From: Brassica napus
Lineage: Eukaryota; Streptophyta; Magnoliopsida; Brassicales; Brassicaceae
Length of the DNA: 64,000 nt
Assembly (NCBI RefSeq): GCF_020379485.1
Contig: NC_063444.1
Coordinates: 7,264,652-7,328,651 of the forward strand
Direction of reading: 5' to 3'
The first letter of the stretch is position 1. The number at the start of each line of letters is the position of its first letter. The notes under the pieces were generated by a model. It searched no databases. It had not been told where the DNA came from and saw only the letters and a list, made by a program, of their open reading frames with translations. The translations under genes were made by a program, and so were the position numbers. Below are positions 25,033 through 35,606 of the stretch, in pieces.

Positions 25033-25190
25033 TACAGGAATAGGAAAGTATATACACATTCATAACAATATATTTTCAATGTCAATCACATTAATCTCTA
25101 TATATTTGTATGCCTTAATGTGCTCCTCTGTACCCGTATATTAGAGAGCCTCTCTCTGTCAATAACATTATTGAATTCCATAACTCAATA
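25033..25190 (+). repeat. Copia 5' LTR (158 bp)
   Basis: It begins TACAGGAATAGG and ends AACTCAATA immediately before the primer site. It matches 47291-47441 with several substitutions and small length differences. Confidence 0.85.
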
Positions 25191-25202
25191 TGGTATCAGA
25201 GC
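25191..25202 (+). other. Primer binding site (tRNA-iMet)
   Basis: TGGTATCAGAGC, complementary to the 3' end of plant initiator methionine tRNA, directly abuts the LTR. Confidence 0.92.
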
Positions 25203-25318
25203 AGTGAAGATCTTTCTCCTGCGTTCTTTTCTTCTCTTCTCTCTTATTTTTATTCTGTTTCTCTAGAATCCCTTCTCTCTTATTTTTTTTTCCCCTTCAA
25301 TCTCCCTTCTAAATTGAT

Positions 25319-26700
25319 ATGGCTAATGATTCATCCTCTGCTGAGACAACCACCGTCTTCAACGCCCAAAATCTGGCGAACACGCTCCTCACAGTCAATA
25401 TGTCGAACATCACCAAACTCACAAATACCAATTATCTGATGTGGAGCAAGCAGATCTGTGCTTTCCTTGAGGGTCTCGAACTTCATGGATTCCTAAATGG
25501 AGCCTCCGCTGTCTCTCCGTTCATAACCACCGCTGAAGGTCAATCTGACCCAAATCCGGCCTACGCACCTTGGAGACGCCAAGATCGACTTCTCTTCAGC
25601 GCCATGATTGGAGCTATCACCATACCGGTCCAATCTGTTGTTTCTAGCGCCACCACCACGGCTGAGATTTGGGATCTCTTAGCACAGACTTTTGGGAACC
25701 CTACTCGTGGTCATGTCCGTCAACTCAAGCTTCAAGTTCAAGCTTGTACGAAAGGAACTAAAACCATCTCTGATTATCTCCGGCTCATCAAAACTAAGAC
25801 AGATGAGATTGCACAACTAGGGAAACCTATGGACCCTGAAGACATCACTGAGCACGTTTTGTCTGGTCTTCCAGAGGACTATAAACCAGAGATTGATGCA
25901 ATCAATGGAAGAGATACCACCATCTCTTTTCCGGAGCTTCATGAACGCCTTCTCAACAGAGAGGCGATGATTCTCAGCAAAACTCCTGCTCCTACTTCTG
26001 ACCTACCTGTCACAGCGAATGCCACTGATACACGAACCAGGAACAATCATAACCAACAACAACATTGGAGGCCTAACAACCGCAACATGAACAACCGACA
26101 GTACACAAACCAGAACAACTACAATCGCTCTTCACGTCCATACCTGGGTCGGTGTCAAGCTTGTGGTATACAAGGTCATAGCGCCAAGAACTGTCCTAAG
26201 TTTTGCATTGTGCGTGGTGCTGCAGCAACTCCACAATGGCAGCAACAAGGACCGATGCAGAACTGGCAGCAACAATCACAGATGCAGAACTGGAATCCAA
26301 GAGCGAATGTTGGTATGATGCAAGGTGACGCTTCTACATGGTTGCTCGACTCTGGTGCATCCCACCACATGACTTCTGATATTGCTAACCTGTCGCTTCA
26401 TACCCCTTACAATGGTGGCGATAATGTGATACTTGGTGATGGATCCGGTCTCAGCATCTCCCATACTGGTTCTTTGTCTCTTCCCTCTCTTAAACATCCT
26501 TTCTTTATCAACAATGTTTTTTATGTTCCTGCACTAGATAAAAATTTGATATCTGTTTTTCAATTATGTTCAACTAATGGTGTGGCTGTTACCTTTACAC
26601 CTACTTACTTTCAGGTCCGAGATCTGAATACGGGAGCTCTTCGTCTGGAAAGCAAACCTAAAAAATGGGACGTATGTCTGGCCAAAAAATCCAGCATCTA
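25319..26700 (+). pseudogene. Copia gag-protease part, interrupted at 26700
   Basis: The frame starts MANDSSSAETTT and reads a copia Gag with LTNTNYLMWSKQ, a zinc knuckle CQACGIQGHSAKNC (CX2CX4HX4C) near 26155, and the protease active site LLDSGASHHM near 26342. It remains open up to the insertion point. The open frame seen beyond 26700 comes from the inserted LTR and is not part of this gene. The rest of the polyprotein is at 44465-47283. Confidence 0.9.
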
Positions 26701-28057
26701 TGTTGGGGTCAAAATTGGTCACGACGGAATCGATGTCCAAAATTCCTCAGAAAAACCGAATCTCGGTCAAAACTTCAAAAGCCGAGAAAACGAACAGCCG
26801 AAACGGATCGCCCGGCGAGCTCGGCTGCAACACGGGCTAGCTCACCCGGCGAGCACGGCCACGACACGAGCCAGCTCGCCCAGCGAGCACGGCCGTGTTG
26901 CCGGTCGAGTCGCCCGCGAGCTCGGCCGTGACACGGGCCAGCTCGCCCGGCGAGCACGGCCGTGACACAAGCCAACTCGCCCGGCGAGCACGGCCGTGTT
27001 GCCGGTCGAGTCACCGATGATCTCGGCTGTGACACGGGCCAGCTCGCCCGGCGAGCACGGCCGTGTTGCCGGTCGAGTCGCCGGCGAGCTAGGCCGTGAC
27101 ACGGGCCAGCTCGCCCGGCGAGCACGACAGTGTTGCCGGTCGGCTCGCCGGCGAGCTCGATCGTGCCGCGGATCAGTTCGCCCGGCAAGCACGGCCAATT
27201 CTCCATGGACCATACCGAACCCGGTCCCATCCCATAACCATGGATACGACACCAATGTTCCGTCTAAAAAACATCGTCGAAAGTATTCGGGAAGTTGGGA
27301 AGGTTATGTCTCTCGAACAGTTTCCTATTCTTCGTAGTAGAGCAGGTTACGGTTAACTTAACACCAACTGCCTCGGTTATGCGAAGAAGCAGGGTTCCGT
27401 TGGAAGAACCATGCCTATACCAACGGCTACTTCGCGAATAAAATCGTAAAAACGCTTAAGTCTCGATACAGCCCAAAGAGGATCCGAATTGCGGACAACG
27501 GCCCACCTTTGGTCCCAAAATAATTGAATCCAAAAACTGGTACGATGGTTTATCGCATCCGCGGGAAGAGATAAATGTCAAATTTCCGAAGATAATCACA
27601 AAGAAGAAGGAAATATGGAAAAGCCCGCTTCGCGAAAAATCCGGCCCGAGAAGAGGTAAACCGACCTAAGGAGGACTATATAAGGAGAACCTAGGATGAA
27701 GAGAAAAGAAATGAGCATTCTAAGAGCAAACTTAATACTTAGAGCAATTTAGGCTTTTTTCCATTTTTACTACCGAGCTGCGAGTCGACTAGGTTAGAAC
27801 TTAGGTGGCTAGACTAGCGAACATTCCGACAGCTCTCGTGGCCTAGGATCTTACCTGTTGTTCACGCTCAAACGCAAAATCGGAAATAAGACCTCTTTGT
27901 TCCCTTTTTGCTCTTTTACGATTTATTACTTTCGAATATTTCATATTGATTGCGTTGTGTGTGGCCCAGCAGATAACCGGGACCTTCAGGGAAGGCTAGG
28001 TTAACTTGACTTTCCTCCGATTAACAAAACTCGACGGTGTAAATTTCTGTTCCCACA
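26701..28057 (+). repeat. Tat-like 5' LTR
   Basis: It begins TGTTGGGGTC and ends TCCCACA. It contains a GC-rich minisatellite (about 26805-27190). It matches 32376-32870 plus 43456-44459. In the first 150 bp about nine differences are visible, mostly C/T or G/A, as expected from decay of methylated sites. Confidence 0.9.
26805..27190. repeat. GC-rich minisatellite in the 5' LTR (33/34 bp half units, 67 bp unit)
   Basis: Units alternate between one containing CGTGTTGCCGGTCGAGTCG (33 bp) and one containing CGTGACACGGGCCAGCTCG (34 bp), forming a 67 bp repeat. The joins CTCGCCCGGCGAG are near-palindromic. At least four 67 bp units plus extra 34 bp units are seen. The same array occurs in the 3' LTR (32487-32870 and 43456-43555) with a different arrangement. 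Confidence 0.88.
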
Positions 28058-28117
28058 GTTTGGCCCTAGAAGGAGGAGGGTACGGATCTATCTCTCTCGC
28101 AACCACACACGCTCAGT

Positions 28118-30652
28118 ATGACGACCAACGCTGACAAAGACCCGCAAACGCACGACGGGACTCCCGTCGATGCCAACGCTGATAAAACTCCAGCTAGAAA
28201 TGTATCAACGGTCACTGCCGACGCCGCGATACTAGACCAGATGAAGGAAATGTTCGCCCCCGCTCAGAAAAAGACGGACGAACAAAGAAAACTCGTGGCC
28301 TCTCTCGCAAAACAGGTGGAAACCTTAACGGGGAAGGCCGGGAGCAAATCCCCGCGTGGGACCACAAGAGCCCGCAGCGGTAGAAGACTTGATTTCAAAA
28401 CTCCGGGCAATCGAGCTGCATACGCAGACAAGGCTTCCTCAGGCCAAAACCCTGATGAAACGCTCCAGCCAGGTGCACAGCCAACTACGAAGAACCTTCC
28501 ACCTCCTACCGGGAGCAACGAAGGAGAAGAAATCGAGCGCATCGACCTGGATATAAGCGACCAGTCTGAGCACTCGGACGACGGTGCTGACATCCACCCA
28601 AGAAGAACGCGAAGCCAGTCCGCTCGGCAGGACGCATCCTTTGAAAAACCCATGACCGAGGAAGAAGAAAACCTCTATTGGGTAGAACAGGAGGAGCTGG
28701 CCGAGAAGCAGGCCAGGATCCACCGCGGCCAACACAGACAAGCTCGCAAGGCTGCCAGAAATCCTGATGAGATCCACGATCTCCGCGAGTACATCGCGAA
28801 AACCGCAGCGGAGGTGAAAGCGGTGAAATCACAAATCCACCACGTGACAAGCGCTGCGCCCAAGATCGACAGACTTCTCGAGGAAGCACGCAAAACCCCG
28901 TTCACTGCCCGGATTACTGAGACCAACGTCTCAGACCCGGGGAAGATCAAAATTCCCATCTACGATGGCACCACCGACCCGAAAGCGCACCTGCAGTCTT
29001 TCCAGATTGCGATGGGGAGGTGCAAACTCAAGGAACGCGAACGAGACGCTGGCTACTGTCTCCTCTTCGTCGAAAACCTCAAAGGAGCCGCACTCGAATG
29101 GTTTTCTTGCCTAAAACGAAATTCCATCGGAAGTTTCCGCCAACTTGCTTCAGAGTTTCTCAAGTAGTATTCCATGTTCATGGGCAGAGAAACCTCGGAC
29201 GTCGATCTCTGGAGCCTATCTCAAAGAGAAGACGAGCCACTTCGCGAGTTCATGAACAGATTCAAGCTAGTAATTGCAAGAGTCACCGGGATCAGCGACA
29301 AAGTGGCGATCGATGCTCTGAAGAAAACACTTTGGTACCGGTCGAAATTCCGGCAATGGGTATCCCTCGAAAAACCAAGAACGATTCAGGATGCTCTTCA
29401 TAAGGCAACGGACTTCATCGTAATGGAAGAGGAGATGAAAATCCTCTCCCAGAAGTACAACCCGTAGAAGACGCCCACGCAAAAGAAAAGCTCTCGAAAC
29501 GACAAGTATGTCCACCATGAGGGAGAAGACATCCAGGGCGAGCACAACTACACTATCAATTCCGAACAAGGGAAGACTTTCGGAAACACCTGGTCCAGGA
29601 ACAAGTATAAGGATAACTCCTACTGCGAGTTCCACCAGACCAAAGGTCATTCCACTACGAACTGCAAAGTTTTCGGCGCAAGGCTAGCCGCAAAACTCCT
29701 CGCTGGTGACCTTTCGAAGGTCACTAGCATAAAGGACCTCATCCTGGATTCCGACCGCCCTCCCAGGACTGATAAAGAGTCTCCCGAGAGGGACGCACGT
29801 GCAAATCAGTCTAGCAAAAAACGCGGGAGAAGGCAGGATGACCTTGGAGACAATAGTACCCGCCGGAGGATAAACATGATCATTGGAGAATCGTAATTCT
29901 ACCGCGACTCTGTTTCGTCCATCAAGACCTACGGAAGAAAGGCGGAAACAAGTTCTAACTGGACGACTCGGTCCCTGACCGACATCGCTCCAAACGATAC
30001 GATTGTTTTCGAGGAAGAGGAAACCGTCGGACTCGATAACTCTCACTGCGACCCGCTAGTCATCGACTTGGTGATTCGAGACCTCGAAGTGGGAAGACTC
30101 CTCATCGACACAGGCAGCACGGTCAACGTCATTTTCCGCGACACTCTCAGGAGAATGAACATTGAACTCGGGGAAATCATCCCGAAACCAAAACCGCTGA
30201 CCAGTTTTTCGGGCACAACATCAATGACCCTCGGATCGATCAAACTTCCGGTCATGGCAAAGGAAGTCACGAAAATTGTTGACTTCGCCGTAGTCGATAA
30301 CCCGGCCATCTATAATGTTATCATGGGAACCCCATGGATCAACGCAATGAAGGCGGTACCATCGGCGTACCACCTTAGCATCAAGTTCCCAACACCAAAC
30401 GGAACAACAGTAATCTGGGGATGCCAGAAAAAATCTAGGCTCTGCTTTTTGGCCGAGCATAAGCAACGACAAACTTGGAACACCCATGCGGTTAGCTCGA
30501 AGCGAGTCAAGAAAACTCAGAGTACTCCCGAAGGTTCCACAAAGAGCGATTCGGAATCACTCGCCCATGCAACGGCTCCTGACAGTGACGCAATCCCGGA
30601 GTCCATCGCCCTACCAGCGGAAACCCGACTCACGAAATCGCCACTGATTTAA
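28118..30652 (+). pseudogene. Tat-like gag-protease relic
   Basis: One frame runs from ATG 28118 to the stop at 30650-30652, broken by TAG at 29165, TAG at 29465 and TAA at 29894. Both TAG codons could come from CAG by C to T change. The Gag part is Lys/Arg and Glu rich at first, then has the conserved [15 protein letters not shown] and [10 protein letters not shown] segments. [15 protein letters not shown] motif, the short zinc-binding pattern of Tat Gag proteins, lies near 29630. The protease active site [12 protein letters not shown] lies near 30102. No RT follows, so the coding capacity ends with protease. Confidence 0.85.
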
Positions 30653-32360
30653 CTCCCGATTCACTTGCAATAAGCCACAACAATTGGAGATTAACCTGAG
30701 AAACACCCAAGACAAGGGTCTCCAAACACGCATACCTTTCAAGCAGTCCTTGGATGGGAACTAACTTAAACAACAATCACTGCGCATCAATGGTCAAGCA
30801 AGACCAAATACATCTTCTCTAAAAACAAAGATCGTAACTTTCTCACTACAAAGGATATACCTTTCGGAAAAAGCGAGACGTCGTAAATATTTTCGAGAGA
30901 TATTATCCAAACACACGGTCCGTCCGCGACTCTAAAAATTGTCCGCCGATTGGCCCCGATGGACAAACCCAAAACATTCTAAAAAAAGAACTTGTAGTCT
31001 AACCTTTCGTAAAAGTAAAGGTCCTCTTACATCCGACAAGGATACCATAGCGCGCTATACAAGAAATCCAAAATTTTGGTCAGCACTCCAGACGGTCTCT
31101 GGAGAGTGCTTGGTTCGTTCCATACAAGTCATATAAGCCGGCGCCAAGTCGCGGACTTTAAATCGGAAAGAACCAGGTAGAAATCGCCCACAGGCAAAAC
31201 GAGAGCCGATCAGTCATCGCACAGCCTTAGAGCCGAAAGTAAACCTAGGTCTTGCCCTAAACCCAGTCCTACTGGTCCACTAACATCTCAAGACATGACA
31301 CGAGATCTTAAAAACATGTCCCATCGTCTATATCTAATACGCTCACGAAACTTCGCAAAACTCCTAAACGTTTCCGAACGCCCTCGTTCAGTAAGAGCAA
31401 ACGAACAAGACGATAAACTAAGAGTTAAAATACAAAGTGACTACTCGCATCTTTCCTTCACACTTGGCAGAAGTATAAGCTAAAACGCACAGAATGTCGA
31501 TCATTCATCATATATAAGCCGTAAAAAACGGCTAGGACCCAAAGCCACCAAACGGCCGGTCTCAAACACATAGTTCACATAGCCTCGCAAGGCCATAACA
31601 CACATAAATAAAATACGGCCACACTCGGCCTAGATACATCAAACCTCGAAATAAAACTAAGGGAAATAATCCCAACAATCCGGACATGGAAACCCCGAAC
31701 GAGCTCGCAGGCTGGTCCACCTCTCCGTCTGCGACTCCGGCACCTTCATCACCGACACCGGTTCCCGCTTCCGCCGTATCCTCCGAGACCTCGATTGAAT
31801 CCTAAAGCTGTCGGACCCTTCCTTCGATCGGAGGAACCAAAGATTCGGCATGGGCACACCCGTTCATAAGACCCGACATCTCGGCGACCTCGGCAGGAAA
31901 AGAGAAATCCTCGTTCTGCGACTTGTAGAGGGTAGCAACCGGCCACGGCACTCGCGAAAATCGCCCACGAATTCTTGAGCATCCATAAAGCTCTCGAATT
32001 CGGTGGCAAACAAAGCAGCCCTCCGCTTCATTTCGGCGACAATCACTTTCTTTCCTCTCCTTTCCGCACGGACAAGGGCCCGAGAATGGAGCTCAGCCTG
32101 TCTCCGGTTCTGTTCTCCGACCTCCTTCTGAAACATTTTCTTTGTGCAAAGAGAGATCTTGGAGAAAAAATTTCTATCTTGAAGGAATCTTTTCTTAAGG
32201 GAAGAAGTGAGTAAAGAATTTGAAAAACTTACTTCCCTTACTTATACAATTTTTTTTTTTTCTATTCACCTTCAATCTTTCGACAAACGGTTATAATTCC
32301 ACCTAGAACAGACCATACCGCAAGCTAGGACCTAGCACCCAGGTCCACGGATCCTAGCTA
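30653..32360 (+). other. Tat-like 3' non-coding region
   Basis: There is no sense-strand gene. The stretch separates protease from the 3' LTR and holds the antisense relic described at 31802-32136. Elsewhere the sequence looks like decayed non-coding DNA. Confidence 0.6.
31802..32136 (-). pseudogene. Antisense ORF relic of the Tat type
   Basis: On the minus strand a coiled-coil-like part (32136 downwards) reads RRQAELHSRALVRAERRGKK and then GDFRECRG. After a one-base frameshift near 31936 it continues LYKSQNEDFSFPAEVAEM and ends PPIEGRVRQL before TAG at 31804-31802. Antisense ORFs between pol and the 3' LTR are known from Tat-lineage elements such as Grande and Retand. Their function is unknown. 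The upstream end may lie further right than 32136. Confidence 0.65.
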
Positions 32361-32375
32361 GCAGGGGGGGCTAAC
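32361..32375 (+). promoter_or_regulatory. Tat-like polypurine tract
   Basis: GCAGGGGGGGCTAAC precedes the 3' LTR start TGTTGGGG directly. Confidence 0.75.
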
Positions 32376-32870
32376 TGTTGGGGTCAAAATCGGTCACGAC
32401 GGAATCGATGTCCGAAAGTCCTCAGAAAAACCGAATCTTGGTTAAAACTTCAAAAGCCGAGAAAACAAACAGCCGAAACGGATCGCCCGGCGAGCTCGGC
32501 CGCAACACGGACCAGCTCACCCGGCGAGCACGGCCGCGACACGAGCCAGGTAGCCCTGCGAGCACGGCCGTGTTGCCGGTCGAGTCGCCGGCGAGCTCGG
32601 CCGTGACACGGGCCAGCTCGCCCGGCGAGCACGGCCGCGACCCGAGCCAACTCGCCCGGCAAGCACGGCCGTGTTGCCGGTCGAGTCGCCGACGAGCTCG
32701 GCCGTGTTGCCGGTCGAGTCGCCGACGAGCTCGGCCGTGACACGGGCCAGCTCACCCGGCGGGCATGGCCGCGACATGAGCCAGCTCGCCCGGCGAGCAC
32801 GGCCGTGTTGCCGGTCGAGTCGCCGGCGAGCTCAGCCGTGACACGGGCCAGCTCGCCCGGCGAGCACGAC
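32376..32870 (+). repeat. Tat-like 3' LTR, left part
   Basis: It begins TGTTGGGGTC and runs into the minisatellite. It is cut after ACGAC (32866-32870), where the chromovirus inserted. Confidence 0.9.
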
Positions 32871-34599
32871 TGTAACGCCCCCGAACCGTTCTAGGCATAG
32901 GTCAAACCACCGGCCAACAATCAAACAAGAACATGACCGACGGCCGACCGTCTACCAAGGATCGGGAGTGCTACATGACGGGTTAACGGCCGATCTGGCC
33001 AAGGTCACGAAAAGTGCAATTCGTAACTAGGCCAGGCCGCCCACTAACACGTCCCGTCAGACCAAAGCCTAAGGCTTCTCAACCCGTACTCCAATCTGAC
33101 GTTGTGTTAGCTCGGACAAGCTAATATCAGAACAACAAGGCAGTTTCACAAAACATTCCCTTTATTTATCTTATATAATATCTGGTTTATAATACACAAA
33201 ATATTATACAAGTGGTGGCATGCCAAGAAAGCGAAAGTACATACTTATAGTCTGAAAGCGTCTTAAGCAAAAAGATGCAAATCTACACCAGCCAGCCTAG
33301 CCTCCCGCGCTTTCTACAAGCTCACTACTGGTCACCTGAAAACAACAACGAGTGAGGAGTGAGTAATCTAGCATTACTCAGCGAGTTACAATCCCCCACT
33401 AACAAATACAACCCCTCGCTATCCCACCCCAAACAATCTAAAGCGAGAGGTTCACCTAACAACACAATTTAATAACAATAAGCAATATCAGAAATACGCA
33501 GCGGTAAAAGATAGCAAGATAACTAGCATTATGCTAATTACTAGCTCATCACCAAACTCAAACTCGATTTAAACCAGGGTTTAACAACCCAAAACACGAT
33601 ATATATATATATATATCAAACTCGGGCCCTGGTGACGTTATGTTCCTCCTTCACTATCGGCAATATCCTATCTTCCTACCACGAAGGCCAAAAGAAGGAA
33701 CTTTCAACCGACCGCGGCCCACAGTCCTTCGGGTCACCGCGCGACAGCCCACAGTCCTTCGGGTCACTGCCACATTACACCGTCGTGTAATCACTCAGCC
33801 ATAGGCCATGACCCCGTCTATCTGAGTCTTCCCGATCCAGCGAATAAGGGGTTTCCTTGAACCCGCCGGGTACGAGGTCTGAAGGAACACTAACTCACCC
33901 CAATATGCCTAGCATTGTGGGTTACACAAATGCTGTCGGCCAATATACGATTAATACTAAACCCGGTAAAAATAACACAAGGTTTCAAGTAATAATCACA
34001 ACACAATCAACCACATTCCAGAATCTAGCATAAAGACTAATTCCAGAATACCTAACTATCCACAACTTAGCGATATCATCTAAGCATTCTGCATTCGCTA
34101 ACTAACCAATCAACCTAACCATTAGCATGCTCCTACGGTTCTCAAACAATAACAAGCATGCCATCAACTCAATCAACATAACCTCAATTATTCAAACCGT
34201 TACTCAGTTAGACCCGGCCTCCTGCCATGATCCAACTTCCAAGTAACGGGATCCTGCATGAAAACAACTCAGCAATCAATCGATTATAACTCACAGTTTT
34301 TGGTTGACCGTGGCCTTGACCCCAAACCCGACTTCTGCGATCCGAACCCTTTCCCGACCTTCACAAGTAGACCCTCTTCTTGACTGAACTCCACTTGAAC
34401 TGGTCTCCACTAGAACTGATCTCTCTTCACTTGAAAAGAGCCTTCTCCAAGTGCTGACTCAAAATCGGCAGAGTAACTGTTCTCGAAAACTGCCTAAATC
34501 ACTCGAAAACTATCGAAACTCGATCTTTCTTTGCTTTCTCTTTATGTTTTGAAGTAGGTTTGATGTGTTCTGGATGGTTTGAAATGAGAGGGGGTCGTG

Positions 34600-34612
34600 G
34601 CCTATTTATAGG
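34600..34612 (-). promoter_or_regulatory. TATA box in the Tekay 3' LTR
   Basis: On the minus strand it reads CCTATAAATAGG, with ATTGG (an inverted CCAAT) about 20 bases upstream. It is the natural candidate for the LTR promoter. This copy would drive read-out into sequence to the left. Confidence 0.65.
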
Positions 34613-34679
34613 AATCAGCAACCAATCAGGAACAAGCCGTGTGGCAGCCCGTGTGTCGCTTCGCATGGCTCCGGACGCA

Positions 34680-35100
34680 TGCGCGGCGGCACCTCGTGCT
34701 CCACATGTCCTTCAGCATGGCCTGCTCACATGCAAGCTGACACCACGCCCTCTACCTGTCTGAATGCATGGCCTGCTCCCATGCAAGCTGACACCACGTC
34801 CTCCACATGTCTGGCCGCATGGCCCGGTCGCATGCATCGCGACACCTCGTGCTTGGCCGTTCCACCTCGTGCTCCACATGGCTGGCTGCATGCCTCAGTC
34901 TCATGCAGGATGACACACCCCACGTCCAGATGGCCTGCTGCATGACTGAAGTGCATGCAGGTCGACACCCCATCTCACACATGGCTGGCCGCATGCTTCG
35001 GTCGCATGCATCGCAACACCTCGTGCTTGGCCGTTCCACCTCGTGCTCCACATGGCTACTTGCATGTACAGGTTGCATGTACTGCTACACCTCCTGCTTC
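34680..35100. repeat. About 51 bp degenerate tandem repeat in the Tekay 3' LTR
   Basis: About seven units carry recurring words GCATGC, CTCCACATG and GACACCACG at spacings near 51 bp, two of them extended by GCTTGGCCGTTCCACCTCGT. The array lies just upstream of the TATA box in the transcription direction, so it belongs to the U3 region. The open frames across it on both strands are by-products of the repeat. Confidence 0.75.
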
Positions 35101-35572
35101 CCTTGACACACACACTGACAGGAGCTTGCCACCACGTCCTGAACACACACACATATAGCCACCTCGATCTTCTCGGTCAATTGTCCGATATCGGCCTTCT
35201 AGTGAATTTTTTTTGTCCCGCGATCACTCCCAATATTTTTCGACGCCCGTTCTGATGATCTGATTATTTTTAATAAGCTCCAAATGAATCCTGACTTGAT
35301 GGAAAATATTTCCCGAGTTTCCGGCTTCTTCGAAAAATTCCATAATACCGAAATTAGGGTTTTTCGCCCAATTTCCGGTCTTCCTGTTGTGCTTCCAAAA
35401 GTGTCATGCTTCAAACGTCCTTTGAGTAAATATACCACATTGTCTAACCATTGTCTAGTGGGATACTTGACTCATGGTTCAGACAAAAACAATCTGATCG
35501 TCCACGACTCGATCACCCAAAGGTTACTCGACCATTTTTTTTTTTTTTTTTTTTTTTTAATGGGTTTCTACA

Positions 35573-35594
35573 TTCTCCCCCCCTTAACAGAATT
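35573..35594 (-). promoter_or_regulatory. Tekay polypurine tract
   Basis: On the minus strand it reads GTTAAGGGGGGGGAGAA directly before the 3' LTR start TGTAGAAACCC. It primes plus-strand synthesis. Confidence 0.88.
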
Positions 35595-35606
35595 CGTCCT
35601 CGAATT

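Larger units (their letters stand above)
32871..35572 (-). repeat. Tekay 3' LTR (2702 bp)
   Basis: It starts TGTAACGCCCCCG and ends GGGTTTCTACA on the plus strand, and pairs with 40757-43450 at an offset of 7886 bases. Confidence 0.95.

Noticed and set aside
26665..27356. Several Arg/Ala-rich open frames on both strands
   Set aside because: They run through the GC-rich minisatellite of the Tat-like LTR, where stops are rare. The same frames appear in the second LTR copy and follow the repeat period.
28264..29403. Antisense and alternative-frame open frames over the Tat-like gag
   Set aside because: They are shadows of the gag coding frame caused by high GC content. No domain similarity is seen.
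34560..35255. Open frames of 65-110 codons on both strands, repeated at 42446-43150
   Set aside because: They lie in the LTR of the chromovirus over the 51 bp repeat array and U3. They are identical in both LTRs and show no protein family features.
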